From positions 17,250,983 through 17,314,982 of the forward strand of contig OZ020245.1 of NCBI GenBank assembly GCA_963971285.1: a DNA stretch of 64,000 nucleotides, written 5' to 3'. Position numbers and translations under genes: made by a program. The notes beneath the pieces were generated by a model. The model was not told the origin of the DNA, did not search any database, and was given only the letters and a program-made list of their open reading frames with translations. The first letter of the stretch is position 1. The number at the start of each line of letters is the position of its first letter. Positions 1-13,600 of the stretch are shown here, piece by piece. This DNA is from Astropecten irregularis (taxonomy: Eukaryota > Echinodermata > Asteroidea > Paxillosida > Astropectinidae).

Positions 1-120
1 TTACTGTATTAGTGCAGATGTCATTACCGCTAGGCCATCGAGCTAGCTGGGGTCAGCGGGGTGAATCGAATCCAATATCGCGGCTGGTGCCGCAATTAAT
101 CATGAATATTAATGAGGTGT
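1..120 (-). repeat. tRNA-like SINE fragment
   Basis: Carries 'gctaggccatcgagctagctgg' spacing and a 'gaatcgaatcc' B-box-like sequence, shared with 49790-49915. It runs off the window edge. Not a tRNA gene: no closed acceptor stem is visible. Confidence 0.6.
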
Positions 121-904
121 ATCTATTAATACTTTTGCAAGGCCAAGGAGGTGTATCTAACCTAAACGACTAAGTACTTTTGCATTTATTAGTTATATTC
201 AAAAAGAAAAGAGTACCATAATTATACAGGATATAAATGTATATTTTTTATTCAGATGAAATACCCAGACAATATGTAATGTAGTTATGCTTGCCATTTC
301 TGGCATGTCGTGTTGCATGTTTATTATAACGTCTGCAGTTCCATAGTTAAATATTACAGTAATATAAAATTTGTGAGTGAAGCTATACTTTAAATATTGT
401 TTATTTACAACATGTACACACAACGTACTGTATATAATTAACGGCTCAAACAGTCACTGCATTAGAATTAAGCCGAGCGGCCTAGCAATAAAACGTTTTA
501 TCGGAGGGCAAATACGTGACCGGTTAAACTTGTGACTTGTTTATATATACCGATTCCGCTCCAAAAATTCACCATATAATAACGATGTAGGAATGAAGAA
601 ATGCTGAGATATTACTTGAAATATATGAAGGGTTTTACCAAAATATTCCCACCCCTCCCCCACCTCCCACAAGCCACAACCCACGCCCTCTTCCTTGGGA
701 GGGATAATTGCATAAAGCAATAATTCCAAAAATTATAATGTTACATCATAAAATTAATAATTTATCAGATAATTCTTATTAATTTGTTTATGTTAATCAC
801 CTAGGACAAGGCCACTTGGCCATCAACCCCAGGATAAAGATTTACATTGTGCATACGAAACACACTGGAAAATACTGAAACTGAAACAAGACTGAAACAT
901 ACTG

Positions 905-1520
905 AAACAAGACTGATGGTCTATTCACAGTATAAATAGGACTGGAATGGGGTACCTAGTCCACAGCAAGGCAATTGTGCCTCTGCCCTTATGTTGTGGA
1001 GAAACCAGACCCTCACACTGAAACAAGACTGATGGTCTCTTCACAGTACAAATATGACTGGAAGGGGTACCTTGTCCACAGCAAGGCAATTGTGCCTCTG
1101 CCCTTATGTTGTGGAGAAACCAGACCCTCACACTGAAACAAGACTGATGGTCTCTTCACAGTACAAATATGACTGGAAGGGGTACCTTGTCCACAGCAAG
1201 GCAATTGTGCCTCTGCCCTTATGTTGTGGAGAAACCAGACCCTCACACTGAAACAAGACTGATGGTCTCTTCACAGTACAAATATGACTGGAAGGGGTAC
1301 ATGTACCTTGTCCACAAAAAGGCAATGCATACATTGTACCTCCACCCCTATGGTGTGGAAAAACTAGTCCCTCGCACTGAAACAAGACTGATGGTCTCTT
1401 CACAGTTTAAATAGGACTGGAAGGGAGTACCTAGTCCATCTCAAACCAGTAATTACTGTGTATATTTTTCCACAATGTAGAGAAACAAATCCCTCGCGTT
1501 GCAACAAGACTCATGGACTA
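905..1520. repeat. Tandem repeat, ~115-bp unit
   Basis: The block beginning GACTGATGGTCT recurs at 911, 1027, 1142, 1257 and 1386, spacing 115-116 then 129, with the last unit more diverged. The unit also contains 'gtggagaaaccagaccctc'. Related units sit at 9190-9620 and, inverted, at 32560-32705. Confidence 0.85.
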
Positions 1521-1739
1521 CAAACTTTGAGAATGTGCTCCACGGTTTCAACACACAGACAAAAACAACAATCACCTTACAGAGGTGTACACTCTGAAGA
1601 GAAACCATGCTAACAAATTATTATTATTTCTAGTTGCAACCTGGCAAAAGTGTGGTGGAATGCGCCTAAAATCAGATTTTAAGAACATGCACACATTATC
1701 CCGATCAGTGCTGTGTGCATACGGTAATACCAGTGCTAA

Positions 1740-1930
1740 GAAATTAACTGAAATATCCGATCCAAGCAGGATCTTTCTCAAAGGCTAAAGTCAGATTCCC
1801 TCGTCCATTCATTTGTATTTCACTTGAATATTTTTGTCCTTAGTCTTTGAGAAAGGTCCTGCTATGATCGAAACGCTTGGCAGGCCCTCCTAACTTTAAG
1901 CATTTTATATATTTCAGGTCATTTTAGCTG
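1740..1930. repeat. Hairpin repeat with GATCCTGCTAGGATCGAAACG-type arms
   Basis: Inverted arms around 'caggatctttctcaaaggct' and 'gtctttgagaaaggtcctgc'. Same family as 12940-13140 and 60195-60365, where the arms are better preserved. No coding capacity. Confidence 0.6.
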
Positions 1931-1984
1931 ATGAGCAGTTGGCAGCAGTTTATTCCTTGAAATAACACAACTCTGTTTCTTTCA

Positions 1985-2110
1985 ACAGAGCCGAATTTAT
2001 GAGCCCAAAACACAGATGTGGTGATATCGATTACGCCTGCCACGAATTTGGGATATTGTCCGGCAGTATTCAACCATTGTGTGACCGCATTGTTTACGAC
2101 AAGGTTCCTG
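1985..2110 (-). repeat. Dispersed repeat shared with 59690-59835
   Basis: Contains 'attcaaccattgtgtgaccg' on plus, which pairs with the inverted 'gacagacaatggttgaatac' near 59740. The class is not recognised. Confidence 0.45.
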
Positions 2111-2676
2111 CATGGCCCCGGCAAGAAGAACTCAGTGTGAACCGGTGTCTAATAATTTTGGCATTTGAAAAACGAAAAAAAAAAAAAAAACGGGCAGAAG
2201 AAAATACACACTCTATGTATTACTGAAATTAAACTGAAGCCTAAGCATTCCAAATCTCTCAAAAGTCCATCAAGGTCAGTTATTCCATGGAGGAAGGAAA
2301 AGAAAGGTACTGAAAATCAACTCGGTGAGAAAAACCAACAGTGCCCGGCCACTGTACAAACTTTCGCAGGGTCCCCAATCGTCCATGGACATTTTTTTCT
2401 CTTGTTTAATTGTCTTGGTTGCTAATCCAAGTTCAAGGAGTAACCAACATTTCACTACAACATGGCTTATGGGAATCCACCGTGAGATATACAATGACAA
2501 AATTCTAAGCCCCTTTCGGGTTCATTTGAATCTATTTGAGTTAATGCACAGCATTGTTGAAATGCAAACAACTCGTGGCAGAACATATTCCCAAAGTAAA
2601 TGAATGCACTATTGGAATTTTGGAACTGCAAGGCCACATAACAAAGATTACTTGTTTAGCGTCCACGTCTTACTTT

Positions 2677-2935
2677 TTTTTTAAAGGTAACATCATACTT
2701 TGGTTTTTGTCAAAGTTTTTGTCAAAGAAGTACAGAGTCATGGGCAAAGATATCAAGGAAGACACAGTAACAGTCACCTGTGAAAATTTCAGTCCCATGC
2801 CGTGCACACTTTTTGAGAAAACAGTGCCAAAACGGCCTCGGTTTTTCTTTTGATCTTTAAAAGATCAACAATAATTTGGGTCACTGGTTTTGCTCTTTTC
2901 TGGATAAGTTCTGCATTTCAGGTAGAAACATTGAA
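2677..2935 (+). mobile_element. TTAA-flanked MITE family A, truncated copy
   Basis: Begins TTAA then AGGTAACATCATACTTTGG and runs through the shared centre (GATCTTTAAAAGATC), losing its right end at about 2935. Family terminal repeat is AGGTAGTATCATACTTTGG. Confidence 0.75.
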
Positions 2936-2984
2936 AAGCGGTTCTGGCCGACAAGCACTTTGAAAGACCTCTTCATGGATAGCT

Positions 2985-3162
2985 GGCACGTTCTCACACA
3001 CCAAAAAAGTGCGACTATTTGGGTCGCGATTTGCAGCACGACCCAAATCGTGCAGTGTCTCTGCAAGCCTACTTGATTACGTTCTTCCACCATGCAAAGC
3101 TTCAAATCCTACCTAGCGACCCAAATAGTCACACCACACTTTTTGGTGTGTGAGAACGTGCC
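2985..3162. mobile_element. MITE with ~45-bp inverted arms
   Basis: Left arm GGCACGTTCTCACACACC and right arm GGTGTGTGAGAACGTGCC match perfectly at the ends, with 'gactatttgggtcgc' further in also inverted. About 178 bp, non-coding. Confidence 0.75.
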
Positions 3163-3302
3163 TAGTAGCGCAAAGAGTCCCACTAGAGTGCATTTCACAT
3201 AATCCGCTTCACTGCACACTTTCAACATATGCATGAAAGGCTCCAATGGTTTAATTGTCGTGAATTCCTAAAGGGATTTTCACACACGATTATGAAAACC
3301 AA

Positions 3303-3604
3303 CAGGCGCGGTTCTAGAGTCAAAATTTTTTGGGGGGCTAGAAGAGCCATTATTTTTTAGGGGGGATAGAAGACCCAATATTTTGGGTTCTTCTAACACT
3401 CTCTTCTGCTATGTCTTATTAGGGGTCGAAAAACATGCACATTATAGCCCACACAACGCGTTTTTATGTAATTGGCGCTTAATAACTGAAACAAATCCAG
3501 TATTTTCAAGAATTTTTTGTTCACTTGCATTTTTTTGGGGGGGGGCTAGACAAAATTTTTGGGGGGCTACAGCCCCCCCTAGCCCCCCTGTAGAACCGCG
3601 CCTG
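3303..3604. mobile_element. hAT-like MITE with 8-bp target duplication
   Basis: 302 bp with 14-bp perfect terminal repeats (CAGGCGCGGTTCTA and its complement), flanked on both sides by AAAACCAA (3295-3302 and 3605-3612). An 8-bp duplication with CAG-type ends is the hAT hallmark. The interior is G- or C-rich and non-coding. Confidence 0.9.
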
Positions 3605-3612
3605 AAAACCAA

Positions 3613-4576
3613 TGATGGCCACATTGATGCTGTGACAAGGATCTGACTACGATTCAAGAATATTCTTCAAGCAACCCTGTGGGGACGAAGTACCCGTATA
3701 TCTGTAGCTTTGATGAGAATGGTACAAACAAAAAGAGGTCTGGCAGAATAAACAGATTAACATCTTTCAGCTTGCGAGTCATAAGGTGGTTCCACATGGT
3801 AATTGAATAATAAAAATGACAATTATTTGGGAGGCTAATCATCCTTACTGGCAGCTGGGGTGCTGAATTGCGAAGGATGGGGCTTCAACGTGATCCAGTT
3901 GACAGCGATACCCTTGGCTGCCAGCACACATCGACCCATATATGATCATGGAGAACAGCCTGAGATCAAAAGCGTTTGTTTTTTTTGTGGAGGGAGGAAA
4001 ACCAGAGAACCCGGAGAAACAACCCTCGTAGCACAGGAGAGAACCAACGCACAACTCTACTCACATAATTAAGACCCAAGCAGGGATCGAACCTGAGCCA
4101 CATTGGTGAGACGCGAGTGCCTAACGCACTTGCCACCTATGCCCCCAAATATGACTGGTATCTCAATGCATTTCCTGCAGCCAAGATGCAGGGGGAGGTG
4201 TTTGCCTGCCCATCCTAACCCAGTCACTGGCTCCACTTGGCAAACACCATTGCTAGGATGTGTAGTAGGTCCAGCTGCAGAAGTCATGCAATTTGAAGAA
4301 TCAGCTGTGTTTAATTGGTTCAGTTAAAAAAAACAAAAATCGAACCTTACAGTCGGTACACACAAGGTAGGCCTATTCTCATTTGAAATTCAAAACAAAT
4401 AAATAAATTATCAATACTGTAATAACAACAATTGCATTTGTCCAATACTAATCTAGACATCAAGGACTTCATCTAGAAAGTGATTAATACAGTGATCATA
4501 TTTGACAATGTGTATTGGAATAAAAAACTTTGTGTGTCTCTTGTGCAAGTCGGGTTCCCGTGGCAATAGATTTCTG
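3613..4576. other. VPS54 downstream flank, no gene seen
   Basis: No conserved ORF. At 4075-4150 there is a tRNA-like patch on the minus strand (A-box 'ggtggcaagtgcg', B-box 'ggttcgatccc'), probably a SINE remnant. The rest is unremarkable AT-rich sequence that should include the VPS54 3' UTR. Confidence 0.5.
4310..4315 (-). terminator. Candidate VPS54 poly(A) signal (ATTAAA)
   Basis: ATTAAA on the minus strand about 260 bases after the VPS54 stop. It is the first common variant signal I noticed downstream; I saw no AATAAA closer. Weak evidence without transcript data. Confidence 0.3.
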
Positions 4577-4679
4577 CTACCTACAGTCCCATATGTCGTC
4601 CATATCCTCCGCAATACTGTCCAAGCCGTCGAGGGACTGGATGAACTCCGTGTAAAATGCCAGGTCAGAGGTCACCAAC
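4577..4679 (-). CDS. VPS54: VPS54 coding exon 25 (stop codon)
   Basis: Encodes LVTSDLAFYTEFIQSLDGLD and ends Asp-Ile-Trp-Asp-Cys-Arg, then TAG at 4577-4579, matching 'LVTADVAFYTGNLQALKGL...EIWEQKR'. The acceptor is preceded by a very long pyrimidine tract. Confidence 0.96.
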
Positions 4680-7600
4680 CTATCACAATTCAACAAAAAC
4701 AGAAAAAGAAAGAAGAAAAAAAAAAAAAAAAGAAGAAAAAAATTACATTTTATTGCCATTGGGAAAAAAAATTCCTCCAAAATGCTAGTCTTGGTTCAAG
4801 ACGCTGAATTCATCTGGTGTTCTTTGGAAAAATTTTATCGGAACATTATGCAATACTGACGGACAAACAGTCACTGTAAAGTTTCTTTTAAAAGCACTGG
4901 GAGAAACACCTTGTATATGTTTGCATATTCATTGATGATTGCACACTGAATAGAAAGCTATGTTAATTTAATAGGAAGTTTAAATGGAAATTTGAATATG
5001 TTATGGAAAAAGTTCTAAATTCTTATTGTGATAGACGTTCATAAGGGTTAGCGATGTATAGCGCCCTCTTAAGGTAATGTAACGATTAACAGTGTTTATG
5101 AGCTTCAATAACCCAAAATAACATCTAGAATCAAGATTACCAATATGCCACACGTCTACAAAGTTTCAGACAATGACCACGATCAAAATATTTTACACAA
5201 AAAAAAAAGATTGAAAAATAAAAAATTCAACAAATTGGATTCTTACCCGTGTTTGGGGCCGCCGTCGTTCCTGACTTTGGCCCGAATCAACGCGTCCCTA
5301 AGGTGGGCCTTAAAAGACACGTTCAGCCTCATAAAAAGAACCTTGATCTGTTCCGGTGGAAGGAGGTCGGCGATGGCCTCGTGCAGCTTCCGTACCCGCT
5401 TACAGACTTCACGGAAACAGGCTGAAGGCACTGGTGCTTTCACTTCCCACTGATGAAGAAACGAAACCCCCAAAAATTAAGGAAGAACGATTTTTACATA
5501 TGATTATGACATGGGCCATTCTAGATCAGTTTGACATCAGAAAAGTATCGATATGTTTGAAATGTTTAAATGGCAATAGGGCTCCGTGCTCGTGACGTCA
5601 CATTCAGAAATTCGGGCAAACAAGTCGCAAGTGGCCCCTTTAACTTACACGTAAAACGTTGTGATATTTGTCCGAACATCCATAAAACTATAGCTGTCGA
5701 TACAAAGGGTGTATTCTATAAATAGCTCGAGCACAGATCGGGCCCTATCCAACAAGGCAGAAAAAGTGAATACAATTTTAAATGGATATATAGCTTCGAA
5801 GTTCATAAATATTCAGGGTGTCACAAAAATAACTTTACACTTTCAAAATGGCTGCAATATATAAAAAAAAAATATGATTCTTCTAATTCTAATTCTAACC
5901 TAATTTCCATAGCCTTTACAAAAGTGAGCAAAAATGCTCACCCAAGCATGGATTATTTTCGGATTGTTGGTGTCCTATGAAAGTTGAGTGTATGAGCTTT
6001 CCATACACATAAACCTTTCCCCCATGAATCATATATTTTATTATTTGATAGCCATTTCAAAAGTGAATTGGGGTGTTGTCTCGGTTTTGTTTTCCAGTTT
6101 CTACGTGATTCCGTGGCTTTTTTTTTACCAAAATATATTACTCTGGGGTTTTCCTCCTAGATCTGCAACTCTTCTCATCATAAAGGGCTTCAGAAGGCTT
6201 TCAATATAACAGGTCCCAAGGGCACTTTTTTTTTTAAGGAATCCTTGGTTTTGTAACACCAGAAATGAATAAATAAAATAAATCACAGTGATGCTAGAGT
6301 GCTGAGGACATGCATCTGTGGTAAAGTCCCAAATAAATGGTGACAAATTCAAGCCAGAGCTGCCAAAAAAAAAGTCATAATAATCCATTGGCCTGAAAAA
6401 AGGGAACATTCTGAACTTACCGTTGACAGTAAGTGAAGAAAGGTGTTATCCATAATATTGACGAGCTTGTTGGAAATTTCCTGAACGTGATCGCCGTAGT
6501 CCTGTAATCAAACAAAAGCCAGCCTTGTCCATTCAGCAGATCTTATTTGTATAGCCCAAGATTTTTTTTTTTTTTACCCTTTTAAAAATGGATTTCAATT
6601 CAATGGCAACTCCCTCTATTTTAAATATGCGGCCCACTAACCAAACAAAAACAATTTCATCAAATGGCCTTGATCAAATCAAAGGGTGTTTTTGAATTGC
6701 ATCAGCCTTAGGGGGATTACCTCGACTACTATAAAGCCCTGGCAATGCCCTCTGCCTTCAGGCCTGAAATCATTCACTTGTCAATTCTGAACTTTACTAC
6801 AATAGAGCTTCAGGATACTGTCCTTTGGTCTGTCAATCAGACGTATAGCAACTGTGATCCAGGACAAAGCAAGGAATTAGATTAAAAAAGGTTGTGCAAT
6901 AGGAATATTATGGCTTGAAAGTGTGCAAAACAAACAGCTGTTTCATAAGGCTTGTGATTTTAACCCACTTTCACAACTGCTTCAGGGTGAGCAATAATTT
7001 TTTTTGGTGTGTATGGTATTGTAATGGAAAATTAGTTTACACACCTGTCCCGTACCGTGAACTTAAGTCATACTTTTTCCATGCCACAATGCAGCGAGTG
7101 GCTTTCTGTTTTCATGGGCAAACTTGAATGTTGTTAGTTAGTTGTGCGCAGGTTTGTGCGCTTGCACGAAACTTGGGCGCTACTTGGTTTCTTATTGGGC
7201 GCTTCGGCATAACTTGCATGCGTATGGCGCACTTTTAGGCGACTTTTATAGCAACTTGGTTACAGCGGGAAATTGGAGTTGTTGCTAGGGCTACGCGTAT
7301 GCTTGGGCTAGGCGTGAGCTAGCTACATGGGCGTAGATCCCGGGGGGGGCTAGGGGGGTTGCAACCCCCCAGGTTTTCACTTTTTTTTATATATAAAAAA
7401 ATATTTTGTGCACAAACGTATATGGAAGAACGACCCAGCTACACGATCAACCCCCCAGGTCCGAGGACATGTCTACACTACTGGCTAGCTACATGGCTGG
7501 CATACTTCACTTGTCAAGTTGCTGCCCGTGACTAAGTCAAGGTTAAGCTAGCTGTGGTCACTTATTTCATTATTGTTTGTCGCCATTCCAGTCGTTGCTT

Positions 7601-10600
7601 TGCCGTGAAATCTAAATCTCTATTTGGGGTAAGTGAAATTAATTTGCTAGTTGAGTATTGTTAATGAGATCTTGCTGAGATTTTGAAAAGGGTGCATTTT
7701 CATACATTTGCTAGGATTGAATTGTCTACTTTTAATTAGGATTGTGTATTGGACACCTCCCGGAGGTCCGATTAGATTTTTGGTCTCCTCCAGCAATTTA
7801 TGCAGAGGTCTGATTGGAGGCGCATTAAGATTCTTGGATGCCTTAGCCTAGGCCCATGAATTTCTGACACTCTATTGTTCTATTGTATCTGTGAATTATT
7901 ATCTGAGGCTACTGCCGTTCCAGCTGATCTTGGGGTTTACAGTGAATAAATATTTCTTGCCATTGTTGATGTTTACATGATATCTGTTTATTTGTTTACT
8001 TTATTTTTGAGTCTGACTCCCTGCCCATAGATTAGGATATATTTTCCTAAAACGGATGTCCCCGCAAGCATATTCAGCCGCTCGAGTATAGCTTGTTATT
8101 TGGTTTTGTGTCAACTTAGTGATTATAGCTATATCACCGTACCGTCCGGATCGGCGTACAGAGGAAAACAACTAAGAGAAAATATAAGCTATATGATTTT
8201 CGCCACAGTATTTATAATTTCCATATTCATGGGCGAAACTGTAAAGTTATCTAGCTAACTGAGAGCAGGAACCCAATTGATTTGTGCACAAAAGGTTGAG
8301 AGACTTTTGTTTGTTTCCACAATAGGATTTTTGTGCTGAATATGTTCCTTTCACTCAACCGGTGGTGTAAATTCTTTGGCCAAACCATTTCTGTGGGTAA
8401 AATTTGCCTTTTCAAGTTATACGTTCTTTCAATTTTTTTTTTTTGCGGTTAGTTCCTTACATGAATAAGTATTTTGCAAAGCCATTCAAAGGAAACCCAA
8501 AAGGCTGGTCACGGTTTGAAACCGTTTGGATCGCAGCAGATTCAGTAACGCGGATATCCTGCTAGGCTTGGTACAGATTTTTCGGTTAGAAATCTGCTTT
8601 TGACACTGCTACAAAAACTATAGTTAAGACTAAATAATAAGTGACATTATAAAGATTTTAAGAAGAAAAGTTTTTTTAAAGTAATTGTTATGAGTTATTG
8701 TTATTTTTTCATCGGAACATCGCAATCAAAAAATTGGAAATGGAATCTGATCGCATTGGACCGAATCCGGCATCCCGTCTGTTCCGACCCAGCCCAAATC
8801 AAGACTTAGTGACAAAGGGCCAGACAAAATAAGGTTTGCAGTAAACACCATGTACTCGTTTATGAGTGTGTGTGGTTCTGAGAAGAACCGGAGGATTGAA
8901 TCAACAATTTTTAACCAAGTGCTCTTGTCTGTCATCAGCAGGAGGAATTTGTAACGGGGATACCTTTGAAATTTTGTCCAGGCTTTTCAGCATCCCTTGC
9001 ATTTTAGGCGGCAGTCTCTGGGTGAAGAAGTCCTTCACGATGGGTATGAATATCAGGACCAGCTGCAGGCAGCGAGACGTCAAGGCTGGGAAGGGTGGGA
9101 GAAAAGGCGGGAATCATTTGATTGGTCTGAAGTAACCCTTCCAGGGATAAAGTGTTCTGTGTTCATTTCCCTCCCCTGTACTTTGTAAATGGTTAGTCTC
9201 TCACAGTGAAACAAGACTCACAGTGTCTACTCACAAGGGGAGGTGGAAAGGGATACCGTCAGTGTCTCCAACCTTTATGGTGACGATAAACCAGTCCATC
9301 ACATTGAAACAAGACTGAAGGTCTCTTCACAGTACAAATAGGACTGGAAGGGGTACCTAGTCTACAGCAAGACAATAAATGCCTCCACCCCTATGGTGTG
9401 GAGAAACCAGTCTCTCACACTGAAGCAAGATTAATCTTCACAGAATAAATAGGAACTGGAAGGGGTACCTAGTCCAAAGCAAGACAGCAAGTAAAGCATC
9501 CATCCCTATGGTGTGGAGAAACCAGTCCCTCACACTGAAACAAGACTGATGGTCTCTTCACAGTACTGTTAAGACTGGAAGGGGTACCAAGTCCACACCA
9601 ATGTATTACATACCTCCAACCCTTTTTAGAATTCCACTGTACCATCTGCTTTCTTTGCTTTAATAGATGTCTTCCTTCAACAGGGTGCTATGTATGATGA
9701 ATGTGGCTTCATTTGGTCAATCATATCAAACGAGCTTGATCAATTCTTTCCCGGTCAAAGTATAAAACCTCTGCGGTCTCGATGAGGCTCTATACACCTC
9801 TGACTCACCTAGATTTTTGGTAGTGATGGTCTTGAGTCCCACGACTTGCAAAGCGCCCGCTCCTAGGATGAGCTGGCAGGAGCGCGAGTTGAACATCTAA
9901 AAGAGGATAACAAGACAAAGAAACCGGAAGCCTTAGAGTTAATAGGCCATCACGGCTCGGCAACCAACATTCATGGGCTTGCACAAGTTGGATTAGAACC
10001 TCGGGCCTGATCTTTTTAAAAGATTAAAATTGTCTTTGATCATTAGTTTTAATCTTTTCTGAATAAATACAGCATTTCAGCCAGAAAAATTTAACGGTAT
10101 GTTTCTACCATCACCATCTTTATACCCTGGCCTGTGAGTTTTTCTTGTGAAGATTTCTGTTTCGGTGTGCTACCAAAGTATGATACTACCTTTAACACTT
10201 CTTAATACAGAAGCGAGTTGAAAGAACACAAAACAACAGTAACAAACAAAAAATCAACCAAAAAAGAAAGAGACAAAAAACAAACAAAAAATTAAAACAG
10301 AATAAAAAAAAACAGAGTAATTACTTGAAAAATCTCCAGAAGTCGAGTTAGAATGTCCGAAGTAACGGATGGAATGTCAATGGCACACTGGCAATATTCT
10401 GCTACCATCTTCAACAAGAGGAGAACAGTCCTGCAAATGACAGAGAGGAAAAGGATTCATTACAATTTGCATGGACACTTTTGTAGGAAGTTTGCGCTAA
10501 AATTTTCGACACACAATCCCACAAGCCGGTACATAGGCTGCAAGTGTGCAGGGAGCAGCGGTGTATCTAGGGAAAATGACATCTAGGCCAAGCGCTAAAA

Positions 10601-13600
10601 TTGCACCCCCTGTTTCAAACTTCTGATGCCAATGAAAACAAATCAGACATTTTGCAATTGGAATCTTTCTTTGTTTGTTCATTCGAGTCGATTTCTCATA
10701 ACTTCATTGACAGTAAAGCAACCGTTTTTTCTTTTTTTTTTGTCCAAGTTGAATTTTTTGTGCCCCATAAAAAGTGGTGCCCGGGGCATGTGACCTCCAC
10801 CCCCAGCCCCCCCCCCCCAGATTACGCCACTGGCAGTGAGCGCATATGAGAAAAGCATTGTGGGATGGTTTGTGCTAAAATATTTTACACAAAATCCGAA
10901 TTTTGATTGATGCAACACCAGGACAATATGTGCAGTACAATACATGTACATACTAACTGATTCAATCATGAAAACAAACAATTATAAGTACAAACAGTAA
11001 AACAAATATGGCCACACCAATGGTGTCTTCACAGAGCCGATGGAGAACGGTACGGCGCCTTGACACTGTATCAACAGTCTGTGGTACTGACACAACCGGG
11101 ATTCCAGACTGCAACAGAACGATGCAGCCTATTTTCATTTATATTAAAACTCACCCTACTACTGAGTATCTCTGCTTGGCAATCTCGACCAGTTCCAACG
11201 GCTTCCGCTCTCCACTCCCTAGGAAAAGAACATCAATACGAACACATGCACAAAGACTAACATGAATAAATGCAATTATGTGCTATGTATTTAATTTAAC
11301 ATACCACATTGGTGGACTACAGAGGGCGCTTTAACAATTAAATCACAGCATGAAGGAATTATTGTAATCAAACATTTGCAATTTGAAATATCAAAAATTG
11401 AAAGAAAAAATTACTGCATTAATTAAAGGTACAGTACAGGATTGGTAACATACCCAAACACAAATGTTCACAGATTTACCTGTAACTTTCAGAGTTTGAA
11501 GATGGTGCTGGTAGAAACATAATGTTAAAATATGTGCGCCTGAAATGGTGTATTGATCCAGAAATTAGTAAAAACAAAGACCGAAAACAGTTTTGATTTT
11601 GGGGTAAGATCAAAACCATTCTTTATGTCTTATAAGAAAAATTGAGTCGGGTTTTTGCTATTTTCTTGTGACTCAGATGTCCAATTGAGCTCAAATTTTC
11701 ACAGGTTTATCATTTCATGTATATGCTGGTTCAGACAAAGTGTGAGTGCTGTTCTGTGACCAATCATGTATTATATCTTTAAATGTACATTCCTGGTTTT
11801 GTTATTTCTGACCTGTAACCATGAGTGTGGCGTATGAAACAGCGCCCTCACAAATACAAGACTATGATAATTTCTAATCAAATATTTAAATGTGAAGAGA
11901 TTTTTTGACCTACCTTTATCTGCATTTACAAGAAGCGTCAGGGATATTTCACCTGGAAAAACAGAAAGGCAAGACAAGCTCAATCAATTCCATGCTCCAT
12001 TTGATCACAGAATAAGGTTGAGAGCACACTGACATTTGAAAAACATACAAATTAAGCAGCGAGGCCCTTAAACAATCACAAGTAAAATAAATCGACTGAG
12101 AACAGTTTCTAACAGAGCCAGTAGGATGTACTTGCGTTAAAAACTTTGACTGCAAAAGAAAACCTACAACCGGAAAAATTAGCCCTATCTTTAAAGGAGA
12201 GCCAAAAACAACAATAGTAATGACCCATCAAAATCTTGCCGCTTGTTTTGTCATCAAGGAAGTTAAGGTCATCTCAACATTCTGTTGATGAGGGTTGAGG
12301 CATAACAGCTGGAGATTCTGAAATTATTTAGGTCGGACGAAGGAACAGCAGCATGCTGCCGTACCACAAAAAAACAAAACATTGAAACATCATCAAATAA
12401 CCAGAAGGGAAACTGACTGATTTTTAAGTCATTGAAAAGTAAACAAAGAAAAATTGACTGGAGCAGGATTTGAACCAGAATACCGTACTGGCCGTTCTTA
12501 CCAACTGAGCTACGTGTATCTATCCCTATATGTTGGTGGTGTCCCTTAATAGTAAATTTTCTTTGTTCGTTTTGCAGTCAGAGGCCATGAAACCAATCAC
12601 ATACCGCTATATCCCAAGGATCATTTTATAAATACGATAATGTGCCAGAAAAGATGACACGGACTCGGGTCTACAAACTCGCCCCTGAGCAACTTCTCAC
12701 TCACCTCTCGCCATTGCCGTCAGGAGATCTTGGAACTCGGCAGGAACCTCCGCCTGCTTCCATCTTTCGCTGTCTAGGATTAAACTTAACAAGCAAAGAA
12801 ACACAATGAACAAACAACCCAAAGATTTATCATTAAACAGACGTTTGTGAAGCCACCGATTTTCAGTCAATTTCCGGTTCAGTTTAAGTTTCATTTTTTG
12901 TCTTCAAAAAAAATACTCGACAAAAATGCAAGTAAAAACTGCTCATCAGCCCAAATAATGACCTGAAATTTATAAAACGCTTGGAGTTAATAGGAGGGCC
13001 TGACATGTTTTGATCATAGCAGGACCTTTATCAAAGACCTTTGATAAAGATCCTGCTAGGGCATGTAGTATCAAAAAGTGGCGGGAAATTCTGCTAGGAT
13101 CGAAACGTGTCAGGCACTTCTAACTAAAAGCATGAAATTAATCATTAGAAAGACAATTTTCTTTTTCAAAATAAACGTAACAATTACCTTAATTTTGTCT
13201 TCCTCTCTTCATGAAATCTGCTTATGAACTTATTGGCCTGCAGATGTATAATGAAAAAATTGTGCATAAATGGTTGAAAACATCTTGATCAACAATGTAC
13301 GTCACTATAACATTTGAAAAAAAAAACCTTTACTGATCCCCACAAGCCTTGTTTTTGGTACTGCTATAGCTAGCGGCATGCAAATAAGGGGGATGGGTGG
13401 GGGTCTGAAAAGTCGCCATTTTGTGCATACATACTTTATGGACAGCCCTAAAGGAAGAAAGTGTGGGTTTTGGACGGCTTTTTATTTGAAGTTTGTTTTC
13501 AATTTCTTGTAAAGAAATCAGTCCCCATCAGCCAGGGAGTAGAAGTTGAAATCCTTTGTTCCCTTTGTTAGTTCAGTATCAATACTGCCGCAAGATCAAA

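Noticed and set aside
925..1414. Repeated ORFs of 65-91 codons on both strands
   Set aside because: They arise from the 115-bp tandem repeat and show no known domain.
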